Positions 24,747-32,560 of a stretch of DNA of 64,000 bases are shown piece by piece (the stretch's first letter is position 1; the number at the start of each line of letters is the position of its first letter). The position numbers and the translations under genes are program-made. Location: contig NZ_JPWF01000001.1 in the NCBI RefSeq assembly GCF_003326675.1, positions 124,001-188,000 on the forward strand. Reading direction: 5' to 3'. Under the pieces are notes generated by a model, which saw only the letters and a program-made list of their open reading frames with translations, did no database searches and had not been told where the DNA came from. The stretch is from Thalassospira profundimaris. Its GTDB lineage: Bacteria; Pseudomonadota; Alphaproteobacteria; Rhodospirillales; Thalassospiraceae.

Positions 24747-24758
24747 GTTGATATCAAC
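24747..24758. promoter_or_regulatory. Probable MarR operator
   Basis: Perfect 12-bp palindrome GTTGATATCAAC, 12 bp upstream of the MarR start and 100 bp before the VOC gene, in the divergent gap. Size and symmetry suit MarR binding. Confidence 0.6.
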
Positions 24759-24857
24759 GTATTTGTCAAACGGGAAAAACACAAAAGACTAATCAATTAC
24801 CCGGTTTGATCGATGCCACCGACTTAAGCCCATTCTGCCCGGCGAGGAGGATGCCCC

Positions 24858-25331
24858 ATGCAGAAAGTAAGCCCCTTTTTATGGTTCAACGGTACCGCCG
24901 AAAAGGCGATTGATTTCTATTCTACGGTTTTCCCGGGCACCAAAATCGGCAAGATCATGCGTGCAAGTTCTGCTGGTCCCGGACCGGAAGGTCAGGTTTT
25001 GACCATCGGGTTTGAACTTTTTGGCCAGCAATTCACGGCCCTGAACTATCCGTCGGACTTCAGATTCACCGAGGCCGTTTCCTTTGTCGTTGATTGCAAG
25101 GATCAGGCAGAGGTCGATTATTACTGGGATTGCCTGTCCGAAGGCGGCGAACCGCGGGATTGCGGCTGGGTCCGCGACAAGTTCGGGGTGTTTTGGCAGA
25201 TCACACCGACCCGACTGATCGATCTGATGACCGACCCCGATCCGAACATCGCCGCACGGGCCGCCACGGCGATGATGACCATGCAAAAAATCGATATTGC
25301 CCGGCTTGAACAGGCTTGTGCCGCGGGATGA
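24858..25331 (+). CDS. PhnB-like VOC family protein
   Basis: 157 residues of the vicinal oxygen chelate fold in the PhnB-like 3-dmu-9_3-mt domain, also called 3-demethylubiquinone methyltransferase-like by sequence; that enzymatic name should not be taken literally. Motifs are MQKVSPFLWFNGTAEKAIDFY, then FELFGQQFTALNYPSDFRFTEAVSFVVDC, and WVRDKFGVFWQITPTRL, the typical WxxDKFGVxWQ ending. GGAGGATG precedes the ATG closely. It heads a probable operon with the SnoaL-like and the second VOC gene, and is divergent from MarR. No reaction is assigned. Confidence 0.8.
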   Translation: MQKVSPFLWFNGTAEKAIDFYSTVFPGTKIGKIMRASSAGPGPEGQVLTIGFELFGQQFTALNYPSDFRFTEAVSFVVDCKDQAEVDYYWDCLSEGGEPRDCGWVRDKFGVFWQITPTRLIDLMTDPDPNIAARAATAMMTMQKIDIARLEQACAAG

Positions 25332-25407
25332 CGGTAATTGGGGCAATTACGCCCGGCGTGCCTGTCAGCCATCCAACCCTTCGTGCCATCCCCAAAGGAA
25401 TTGTTTG

Positions 25408-25845
25408 ATGAAACAACCAGCCACCAAAGAATTTCAGGAAATCAAAGACGTCCTGGGCCGCTGGATTGACGCGGCAAGTAATCGCGACATCGACGCGATC
25501 ATGGAGCTTTATCACGACGATATTTGTTCCTATGACGCGGTCGGACCGCTGCAATTTAACGGTCGGACCGAATACCATGCGCATTGGAAACGCTGCATGC
25601 CCGATCACGGCGAGATGATTTTCCAATCCCGCGAGCCGGTCATCCGGGCATCGGGCCAACTGGCGGTGGCGCATTTCCTGATCCGCTGTGGCATCCGCAA
25701 CGAGGATGGCAGCGAACAGGCAAGCTGGATGCGCGCAAGCAAACATCTCGAAAAGCAGGACGGTCAATGGAGGATCGTCCATGAACATTTTTCCGTGCCT
25801 TTTGATATCGAAAGCGGCGAAGCCCAGTTCGGGCTTGCGCCATAA
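25408..25845 (+). CDS. SnoaL/NTF2-like protein (nuclear transport factor 2 fold)
   Basis: 145 residues with the NTF2-like fold. The start at 25408 (MKQPATKEFQEIKD) is chosen over the upstream frame; AAAGGAATTG lies before it. A helix, DVLGRWIDAASNRDIDAIMELYHDDI, is followed by SYDAVGPLQFNG and the strand-rich C-terminus GQWRIVHEHFSVPFD. This resembles the ketosteroid isomerase-like and SgcJ/EcaC domain families found in such gene sets. No catalytic residues are recognised. It is 76 bp after and 36 bp before two PhnB-like genes in one direction, hence probably an operon. Confidence 0.75.
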   Translation: MKQPATKEFQEIKDVLGRWIDAASNRDIDAIMELYHDDICSYDAVGPLQFNGRTEYHAHWKRCMPDHGEMIFQSREPVIRASGQLAVAHFLIRCGIRNEDGSEQASWMRASKHLEKQDGQWRIVHEHFSVPFDIESGEAQFGLAP

Positions 25846-25881
25846 CCCTTCGCGTTCACCAACATGACAAGGAATGCTTCA

Positions 25882-26307
25882 ATGAAACTGGTTACATATC
25901 TGAATTTTAACGGTAATTGCCGTCAGGCTTTTGAATTCTATCAATCCGTTCTGGGCGGCGAACTGATCATGATGGCCTTTGGCGATACGCCGATGGCCGG
26001 TGATATGCCCGAACATAATGACAAGATTGCCCATGCCTGTTTGATGGGTGATGGTTGGCACTTGATGGCATCTGACTGCCCGCCGGAATATTACAACCCG
26101 ATGCAGGGCATGAATGCATCGCTGCATTTTGAAAAGCCCGAAGACGCAAAGAAAATCTTCGATGCACTTTCGGTTGGTGGCACGGTGACAATGCCGTTTG
26201 AAGAAACCTTCTGGTCCCCGGGATTTGGCAATCTGATCGACCAATTCGGCACACCTTGGATGATCAATACTGACATGCCTGCCGATGCACAGGCCGGTTG
26301 CGCCTAG
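25882..26307 (+). CDS. Second PhnB-like VOC family protein
   Basis: 141 residues. The start is the ATG at 25882, preceded by AAGGAATGCTTCA. The PhnB-like features are MKLVTYLNFNGNCRQAFEFYQSVLGGEL (typical opening), MASDCPPEYYNPMQGMNASLHFEKPED and the C-terminus FWSPGFGNLIDQFGTPWMINT (the GxxxDxFGxxWMI signature). It has a short gap to the SnoaL-like gene and is the third of the MarR-linked set. PhnB itself has no proven role in phosphonate use. Confidence 0.8.
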   Translation: MKLVTYLNFNGNCRQAFEFYQSVLGGELIMMAFGDTPMAGDMPEHNDKIAHACLMGDGWHLMASDCPPEYYNPMQGMNASLHFEKPEDAKKIFDALSVGGTVTMPFEETFWSPGFGNLIDQFGTPWMINTDMPADAQAGCA

Positions 26308-26390
26308 TCCCCTGTTGATAAACGATTTGTTGCCCTGATCCCTGTTTCCCGTCAAAGTAATACAACTTGGGGTTACGGGGGTCAGTCAGC

Positions 26391-27902
26391 ATGACAGCGC
26401 GGGTTACAACAGTTGCCTTTGCCGGGATTGAAACCATCCCCGTTGATGTTCAGGTGCAAATGGCAAGTGGCCTGCCGGCCTTTACCGTGGTTGGGTTGCC
26501 TGACAAGGCAGTATCAGAGGCCCGCGAACGGGTACGTTCCGCCCTGTCGGCCATGGGGTTGGCCCTGCCGCCAAAGCGCATTACGATCAACCTTGCACCG
26601 GCTGATTTGCTTAAGGAAGGATCGCATTTCGATCTGCCGATTGCCTTGGGCCTTTTGGCCGAAATGGATGTGATCGGGCACGAGGATATCGAACGGTTTC
26701 TTGTGCTGGGTGAACTTGGCCTTGATGGTGGTATTACCGCCGTGGGTGGCATTTTGCCCGCCGCGATGGAGGCCGCGATGGCCGAATGCGGCATCATTTG
26801 TCCTCATGATAACGGGGCCGAGGCCCTTTGGGCCGGTGATCTTGAAATCCTGGCACCCAAAACCCTGATCAGCCTGATCAATCATTTCAAGGGAACACAA
26901 ATTCTTGCCCGTCCGACCCGGCGTGAAGACGGGGAAATTAACGAATTTTACGGTGATCTTCGCGATATCAAGGGACAGGAAAGCGCCAAGCGGGCGCTCG
27001 AAATTGCTGCGGCCGGGGGGCACAACCTTTTGATGTCGGGCCCGCCCGGATCAGGCAAATCAATGTTGGCGGCCCGCTTGCCCGGTATCTTGCCCGATCT
27101 TGATGCCAGACAGGCGCTTGAAACCACCGTGATCCATTCGGTTTCTGGATTGCTGCCCGCAGGCGGGCTTATTCGCACCCGACCATTTCGTCAGCCTCAT
27201 CATTCGGCCTCCATGCCGGCCCTTGTCGGTGGTGGACATCGGGTGCGACCGGGCGAGATTTCACTGGCCCATAATGGCGTACTGTTTCTTGATGAATTGC
27301 CGGAATTTCAGCGCAATGTGCTTGATGCCCTGCGCCAGCCCCTTGAAACCGGGCAGGTTTCAGTCGCGCGCGCCAACGCGCATGTGACCTATCCCGCGCG
27401 GGTGCAACTGGTGGCGGCGATGAACCCGTGCCGCTGCGGATATCTGGGCGATAATGATCTTGCCTGTACCCGCGCGCCAAGATGTGGTGAGGATTATCAG
27501 GCCCGCTTATCGGGGCCACTTCTGGACCGCTTTGATATTCAGATCGAAGTCCCGGCCGTAAAACCCGAAGAACTTGATCTTCCAGCCAATGGCGAAAGCA
27601 GTGCGACCATTCGCGAGCGTGTCTTTCTGGCCCGTGAACTGCAAATGCTGCGCTATAAAAACCAGAACATATCGACCAACGCGCTTGCCGATGGTGAAGT
27701 TTTACAAGAAGCCGCGGCTTTGGATGCCGATGGACGCGGATTGCTTCAGGATGCAGCGCGCCAGATGAAGCTTTCAGCGCGTGGTTATCACCGCATCTTG
27801 CGGGTGGCGCGCACCATTGCCGATCTGGCCGGAAGTGGCGGTGTCAAACGCGGCCATATTGCCGAGGCGTTAAACTACCGGCAGATGGTCTATCGCCGGT
27901 AG
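26391..27902 (+). CDS. comM: Mg-chelatase-type AAA+ ATPase ComM/YifB
   Basis: YifB/ComM family AAA+ helicase. ComM promotes branch migration of recombining strands during natural transformation; in many bacteria YifB is of unknown role. From the ATG at 26391 the protein has 503 residues. The N-terminal domain starts VTTVAFAGIETIPVDVQVQM. Walker A is GPPGSGKSML (about 217-226) and Walker B lies at NGVLFLDELPEF, followed by the Mg_chelatase sensor LVAAMNPCRCGYLGD with the cysteine-rich loop that continues to CTRAPRC. The C-terminal domain has QMKLSARGYHRILRVARTIADL. It is convergent with the cyclophilin-like gene, an 11-bp gap. Confidence 0.9.
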   Translation: MTARVTTVAFAGIETIPVDVQVQMASGLPAFTVVGLPDKAVSEARERVRSALSAMGLALPPKRITINLAPADLLKEGSHFDLPIALGLLAEMDVIGHEDIERFLVLGELGLDGGITAVGGILPAAMEAAMAECGIICPHDNGAEALWAGDLEILAPKTLISLINHFKGTQILARPTRREDGEINEFYGDLRDIKGQESAKRALEIAAAGGHNLLMSGPPGSGKSMLAARLPGILPDLDARQALETTVIHSVSGLLPAGGLIRTRPFRQPHHSASMPALVGGGHRVRPGEISLAHNGVLFLDELPEFQRNVLDALRQPLETGQVSVARANAHVTYPARVQLVAAMNPCRCGYLGDNDLACTRAPRCGEDYQARLSGPLLDRFDIQIEVPAVKPEELDLPANGESSATIRERVFLARELQMLRYKNQNISTNALADGEVLQEAAALDADGRGLLQDAARQMKLSARGYHRILRVARTIADLAGSGGVKRGHIAEALNYRQMVYRR

Positions 27903-27913
27903 GGTTAGTCCGG

Positions 27914-28384
27914 TTAGTCCGTGACAATCCCGATCTGGATGGTACCCGAAAGGTTGCGGATATGTTCCGCGCCGGAAATTGCATGACCAAGTTCATATAA
28001 TCCGCTGGCCGCGCCAAAGCGATCATAGAACATCACGACATCCCCCCACGGCGCGTAATAAGCAAGCGTACCGTTCTTGGCCGATTTGACCAGTGGTGTG
28101 TCAGACGTTGCGAGCTTTTTGGGCGGATAGAAAATTTTTTCAATGCCGCCATAATTCTCCACCTCGATGGTCATGGGCAATTGCGCATAAAGTTCGCGTG
28201 CGGCTGTGCTGTCATTAAGGACATAGACAACGTCTACGCCATTTGCACTTACTGCGATTTGCATGGCTTTGTCCCTTGAGGGTATGGTGGTTTGTGCAGC
28301 TCCGGCACCGGCCGGACTGTAAAAGCAGGACAGAAAAACACATAAACACGCAAAAGCCTGGATCAAGCGGTTCTTGAACTTCAT
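27914..28384 (-). CDS. Secreted cyclophilin-like fold protein
   Basis: 156 residues with a signal peptide at the N-terminus (AFACLCVFLSCFYSPAGAGA, cleavage near residue 29). The mature part has a cyclophilin-like (DUF369) fold. Typical cues are YVLNDSTAARELYAQLPMTIEVENYGGIEKIFYPP and GTLAYYAPWGDVVMFYDRFG, with the family's PWGDVVMFY. It lacks the residues of true proline isomerases. Fourth of a leftward set SDR, cupin, CMD-like, cyclophilin-like; 27 bp from its neighbour. Its role is not known. Confidence 0.75.
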   Translation of the reverse strand: MKFKNRLIQAFACLCVFLSCFYSPAGAGAAQTTIPSRDKAMQIAVSANGVDVVYVLNDSTAARELYAQLPMTIEVENYGGIEKIFYPPKKLATSDTPLVKSAKNGTLAYYAPWGDVVMFYDRFGAASGLYELGHAISGAEHIRNLSGTIQIGIVTD

Positions 28385-28411
28385 GGTCTTTCTGTCCTGT
28401 GATCCTAAATC

Positions 28412-29146
28412 TTATTGGCCGCGCGCTTTAAGGACTTCCGCGAGCAATGAAGCGGTATCTTCGGCCTGTTGCGAACCGACCTGTGCGCCAAGCACCAGAA
28501 CGAAGTCGCTCATTTGTGCTTTGCTTAGTCCGGTATTCATTGCCGCGCCCAGATGATAACGCAACTGCCCGGCGGTGCCGGTCATATTGGCAAGGGCGGC
28601 AATGGTTGCCAGTTCGCGTTGCTGATGATCAAGCACATCGCGGACAAAGATATCTGCAAACAGATGTTCTTTGAGGAACGTATCAATAATCGGCGAGAAT
28701 TCCTGCCAAGCGGCAGGTGGTGGAATATCGTCAAGACCTGAAAGATTGGCGCGAACCCGTGCGCCATAGGCATCCCGGTCAAAATTGTCCGGGATCGGTC
28801 CGGCATCCTTGCCGATTTCGTCATTGATCCCGGTTGCCTTGCGTTCTTCAAGCGTGTTCATCAAGGCAAACATCGCACTCAGGCTGCGCGGAAACCCGGC
28901 ATAGGCATACATCTGCACCAGGATTTCCTTGACCTCGTTCACCGTCAGTCCGGCGTCGAGGCCGGCATTAAGCGCCGGGGTCAGGCGATCGATATCGCCA
29001 CTGGCCGTAAAGGCCGCAATGGTGATGATGCTTTGCTGCCGGGTATCAAGTGCCGTAATCTCGCCTTCCGCTTTTGATTGCGAGGCCGAAACGATACCGG
29101 TCATGAGGGCGATGGCGGCGAGAAAGTTTTTCATTTTCAAAAACAT
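28412..29146 (-). CDS. Secreted two-domain carboxymuconolactone decarboxylase-like protein
   Basis: 244 residues with an N-terminal signal (MKNFLAAIALMTGIVSASQ) and two CMD domains. The first (about 35-110) contains ALNAGLDAGLTVNEVKEILVQMYAYAGFP, the second (about 165-240) HQQRELATIAALANMTGTAGQLRYHLGAAMNTGLS. There is no cysteine at all in the protein, so the AhpD-type CxxC chemistry is excluded. True carboxymuconolactone decarboxylases lack cysteines too, but they are cytosolic. The start at 29146 is 3 bp past the cupin stop, pointing to translational coupling. Role unknown; the neighbours suggest oxidative or electrophile stress (inference). Confidence 0.78.
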   Translation of the reverse strand: MFLKMKNFLAAIALMTGIVSASQSKAEGEITALDTRQQSIITIAAFTASGDIDRLTPALNAGLDAGLTVNEVKEILVQMYAYAGFPRSLSAMFALMNTLEERKATGINDEIGKDAGPIPDNFDRDAYGARVRANLSGLDDIPPPAAWQEFSPIIDTFLKEHLFADIFVRDVLDHQQRELATIAALANMTGTAGQLRYHLGAAMNTGLSKAQMSDFVLVLGAQVGSQQAEDTASLLAEVLKARGQ

Positions 29147-29149
29147 GGA

Positions 29150-29641
29150 TCATTCACCGTGATATTGTTCATCGGTGACATGTTCTTCCCAGATGACGTT
29201 TTTGCCGTCTTTGGATGCCGTAACGACAAGATGGGTCATCGCGGTTTCCGGTGCGGCACCGTGCCAGTGTTTCACACCGGGCGGGCACCAGATCACATCA
29301 CCGGCCTTGATTACGTCGATTTTGCCATCTGATGTCCCGGTAAGACCAACGCCCGAAGTTACGATGATGTGCTGTCCTGCCGGATGCGTATGCCATGCAG
29401 ATCGTGCGCCGGGTTCAAAGGTGACATAGGCGCCTGAATAGTTTGCGACGTCATTTTCCGGGAATAGCGGATCAATGCGGGCATCACCGGTAAAGAAATC
29501 GGCCGGACCCTTGACCGAGGCCTGGGTTCCGGACTGTGCCAGGGTTTGCTGCGGGGTTTCAGCCAATGCAGTTTCGCCAGCCAGAACGCCAGCAACAGCG
29601 AGAGCTGTCAGGGAAGGAAGATTGGGGGATACTTTCTTCAT
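29150..29641 (-). CDS. Secreted cupin-domain protein
   Basis: 163 residues with a signal peptide (LPSLTALAVAGVLAGETALA, cleavage near 28). One cupin domain carries the two motifs: EPGARSAWHTHPAGQHIIVTSG (metal histidines) and GDVIWCPPGVKHWHGAAPETAMTHLVV (third histidine). It resembles small (R)-mandelonitrile lyase-like cupins, which use manganese, but activity is not established. It overlaps functionally with the CMD-like protein, often fused or adjacent in proteobacteria. It lies between the SDR gene (about 150 bp) and the CMD-like gene (3 bp). Confidence 0.82.
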   Translation of the reverse strand: MKKVSPNLPSLTALAVAGVLAGETALAETPQQTLAQSGTQASVKGPADFFTGDARIDPLFPENDVANYSGAYVTFEPGARSAWHTHPAGQHIIVTSGVGLTGTSDGKIDVIKAGDVIWCPPGVKHWHGAAPETAMTHLVVTASKDGKNVIWEEHVTDEQYHGE

Positions 29642-29790
29642 AACCTGTTCCTTTAAAATGCTTTTCAGGGGGATTGCAGCGAACGCACAGCGCTTTAGGC
29701 TCGTGCGTTCGCCATGATGCCGGGCAGGATCACAGGGATCCGGCCTTAATGCCCCGCAAATGCGGGTAAACTGTTTGATTGAACTGCGCG

Positions 29791-30537
29791 TTACTGCGGC
29801 TGAACCGTCGGGCGGAACAGGATTTCATTCACGGTAAGGTCGTCGGGCTGAGAAATCGCAAAGGCGACCATGCGCGACATGGTGCTTGCCGGAACGCCGA
29901 TATTATTGACGGCATCGGTCACTGCCTCGGCCAGACCCGGTTCGGTGATGTGGCTGGTCAGTTCGGTGGCAACTGCCCCCGGGGAAATGGTCGTGACGCG
30001 GATATTGTAATCCTTCACTTCCTGACGCAGACCTTCGGAGATCGAACGTACCGCATGTTTGGTCGCGCAATAAACTGCGCCGGTGGCAACGGTGATATGG
30101 CCATAGACCGACGACACATTGATGATCTGGCCGGATTTCTGTGCCTTCATATATGGCAAGGCCGCGGCAATGCCATACAGTGTGCCCTTCATATTGACGT
30201 CGATCATCTGATCCCATTCATCAACGCGCAGGCTTTCAAGCGGTGAAAGCGGCATCAGGCCGGCATTGTTAAACAGGACATCCACGCGGCCAAAAGTTTC
30301 AACTGTCTTGTCGACCAGATTCTGTACGTCGGCGCGTTTGGTGACGTCGGTCGTAATCGCGATTGCCTCGCCACCGGCGGCTGTGATTTCGGAAACCAGT
30401 GCTTCGAGCCGGTCCGCACGGCGTGCGCCCAATACAACCTTTGCACCCTGTGCGGCCAGATCGCGGGCGGTTGCCGCTCCCATGCCGCTTGATGCACCTG
30501 TGATAACCAGAACTTTTCCTGTGATGTTATCTGTCAT
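29791..30537 (-). CDS. SDR family oxidoreductase
   Basis: Classical short-chain dehydrogenase of 248 residues. [10 protein letters not shown] (about 13-22) is the nucleotide-binding glycine motif, followed by GARRADRLE, which suggests NADP preference through the two basic residues. NNAG (about 90), the catalytic serine in [10 protein letters not shown] and YCATKHAV (YxxxK) complete the active site. Resembles clavaldehyde/serine dehydrogenase-like SDRs; the substrate is probably a small carbonyl compound. It is divergent from the AraC gene with 289 bp between and is thus the first gene of the regulated set. It is 149 bp ahead of the cupin. Confidence 0.88.
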   Translation of the reverse strand: MTDNITGKVLVITGASSGMGAATARDLAAQGAKVVLGARRADRLEALVSEITAAGGEAIAITTDVTKRADVQNLVDKTVETFGRVDVLFNNAGLMPLSPLESLRVDEWDQMIDVNMKGTLYGIAAALPYMKAQKSGQIINVSSVYGHITVATGAVYCATKHAVRSISEGLRQEVKDYNIRVTTISPGAVATELTSHITEPGLAEAVTDAVNNIGVPASTMSRMVAFAISQPDDLTVNEILFRPTVQPQ

Positions 30538-30826
30538 TTACCTAATCCTTACATGGTGAAGTGCTACTGGAAGTAAGGTTTCACCGGGCTTCGAATGACT
30601 CTACGGCGGAAAATCCAGACAGCACGTCATGAGTTTCAGGGGAAATTCCCCCTTTTTTCTATGAGATGATCTTACGCCTTCCGGTCAAAGGGCGTTAAAC
30701 TGATCCTGCGTGATTCTTGCCTGATCCTATTTCAGTACGGAGCATTGTGTTGTCGATCACATATGCCTCGTGATAGGTTTTTCTCGATCAAGCGGCTTGG
30801 AACGTGGCAGCAGCCAGAGAAATTCA

Positions 30827-31753
30827 ATGACGACAGCGACCACTATTAAAAAGTTTTCGGCACCTGTATCGGCATCGACTGATAGCGGTCTGGCCGAACG
30901 CATTACCAAATGGACCGTTGGCACAAATGCGGTCAGTGATCTGATCCCGGGCGTGACGCTCCATCGTTGGGAAACACCGACCAAGCAGACCAGCTATATG
31001 CTGGCACCAAGCATTTGCCTGATTGGTCAGGGTCGGAAACGGGTCATGTTGGGCGAGGATATTTTTGAATATGATGCGCATGGATTTCTGATCACTTCGG
31101 TGGACTTGCCCGTGGTGTCCAACATCATCGAAGCATCCGTCGACAAGCCGTATCTTGGCTTGACGCTTGATCTTGAAATCCGGTCGATGGCGCAATTGAT
31201 CATGAATACGGAAATGCCCGCACCGCGCCCGTCAAAGGACCCGCGTGGCATTGCGGTGAATGCGATGTCGGCACCGTTGCTTGATGCATTTTACCGGTTG
31301 CTTGATCTGATCGACACACCAAGCGATATCCCGGTGTTGGCCCCCCTGATCAAACAGGAGATCCTTTATCGCCTGTTGATGAGCGATCAGGGGGCCCGTT
31401 TGCGTCAGATTACGTCGTCGGAAAGTCACAGCTATCAGATTGCCCGGGCGATTGACTGGCTGAAGAAGAATTTTGCGCAATCGATAAAGGTCGAAGACCT
31501 CGCCAATATCGCCGGGCTGAGTGCCTCGGCCTTCCATAACCATTTCCGCAATGTCACGGCAATGAGCCCGCTTCAGTTTCAAAAACGCATGCGTCTGAAC
31601 GAGGCACGGCGTTTGATGCTGATCGAACGGGTTGATGCGTCAACGGCCGCATTTGAAGTCGGCTATGAAAGCCCGTCGCAGTTCAGCCGTGAATATAGCC
31701 GTCATTTCGGCGCCCCGCCGGCGCGTGACATCAAGAATGTGATGCAGGGATAA
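30827..31753 (+). CDS. AraC family transcriptional regulator
   Basis: 308 residues from the ATG at 30827 (MTTATTIKKFS). The N-terminal half (about 20-185) is the AraC_N sensor domain, with the opening SDLIPGVTLHRWETPT and PSICLIGQGRKRVMLG, the same layout as YqhC-type regulators of aldehyde stress. The C-terminal double HTH (about 210-300) has IKVEDLANIAGLSASAFHNHFR and RLMLIERVDASTAAFEVGYESPSQFSREYSRHFG. It is divergent from the SDR-cupin-CMD-cyclophilin set, the likely target. It ends in a GC-rich hairpin shared with the ABC ATPase gene. Ligand unknown. Confidence 0.87.
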   Translation: MTTATTIKKFSAPVSASTDSGLAERITKWTVGTNAVSDLIPGVTLHRWETPTKQTSYMLAPSICLIGQGRKRVMLGEDIFEYDAHGFLITSVDLPVVSNIIEASVDKPYLGLTLDLEIRSMAQLIMNTEMPAPRPSKDPRGIAVNAMSAPLLDAFYRLLDLIDTPSDIPVLAPLIKQEILYRLLMSDQGARLRQITSSESHSYQIARAIDWLKKNFAQSIKVEDLANIAGLSASAFHNHFRNVTAMSPLQFQKRMRLNEARRLMLIERVDASTAAFEVGYESPSQFSREYSRHFGAPPARDIKNVMQG

Positions 31754-31755
31754 GC

Positions 31756-31787
31756 GGCGGGGCAACCATGGCCATGTCTGCCCCGCC
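31756..31787. terminator. GC-rich hairpin between AraC and the ABC ATPase gene
   Basis: Perfect 9-bp stem (31756-31764 with 31779-31787) between convergent stop codons. No T run on either side, so termination would be weak or Rho-aided. Confidence 0.4.
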
Positions 31788-31797
31788 CCCGTGATTT

Positions 31798-32550
31798 CTA
31801 TGCCGCATCCTGCTGCTGCAGGCCGGTAATCATGCCGATGATTTCGTTTTTATCGGTTTTGGCGGTTTCGCGAATGCCGATTTGTTGACCACGTCGTAAT
31901 ACACAAATCCGATCCGCCAGACGGAACACCTGATCAAGGCTGTGGCTGATGATCAGAACTCCGATATTGCGGGCCTTAAGCGATTCAACGATTTCTTCGA
32001 CCTTGGCGGTTTCGGCAACGCCAAGGGCGGCGGTCGGTTCATCAAGCAGGATGACTTTCTTGGCCCAGCGGGTGGCGCGTGCAATGGCGACACCCTGGCG
32101 TTGCCCACCCGAAAGATCGCGTATGGTGGCGTGCGGGCTTGGAATACGGACATCAAGTTCGTCGACCAGCTTCTGGGTTTCGGCAATCATGGTTTTGCGA
32201 TCCAGAAGACCAAACCGATTGGTGATTTCACGCCCCAGGAACATGTTCATATAAACACTTTGCTGATCGGCAAGGGCAAGGTCCTGATAAACCACCTCGA
32301 TCCCGTGGGATCGGGCGATTTCGGCACTGGCCATCGAAACAGTTTCATCCTCGATCGTGATCGTGCCGGAGCTTGGTGCATAGACGCCCGAGATGATCTT
32401 GATCAGGGTCGATTTCCCCGCGCCATTATCGCCGACAAGGGCAACGATCTCGCCCGGATGAATATCAAGCGAGAAATTCTCGATGGCCGTTACGGCACCG
32501 AAATGCTTTTGAATGTCTTTCAGGCTCAGGACCGGTTTCTGGCTGCTCAT
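31798..32550 (-). CDS. Sugar-type ABC transporter ATP-binding protein (single domain)
   Basis: Energy-coupling ATPase, 250 residues, with one nucleotide-binding domain as in FrcA, not the two of RbsA. The start is 32550 (MSSQKPVLSLKD); the frame to 32736 enters the racemase gene. Walker A is VGDNGAGKSTLIK (about 40-52), the Q-loop VVYQDLALAD, signature DLSGGQRQGVAIARA (about 143-157), Walker B KVILLDEPTAALG and H-loop LIISHSLD. It ends the six-gene operon, 10 bp after the racemase gene. It would pair with the permease at 33.8 kb and the binding protein at 34.8 kb. Confidence 0.93.
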   Translation of the reverse strand: MSSQKPVLSLKDIQKHFGAVTAIENFSLDIHPGEIVALVGDNGAGKSTLIKIISGVYAPSSGTITIEDETVSMASAEIARSHGIEVVYQDLALADQQSVYMNMFLGREITNRFGLLDRKTMIAETQKLVDELDVRIPSPHATIRDLSGGQRQGVAIARATRWAKKVILLDEPTAALGVAETAKVEEIVESLKARNIGVLIISHSLDQVFRLADRICVLRRGQQIGIRETAKTDKNEIIGMITGLQQQDAA

Positions 32551-32560
32551 CCCTAGTCTC

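Noticed and set aside
30824-31195. Open frame opposite the AraC gene
   Set aside because: Shadow only; the plus strand has the AraC motifs.
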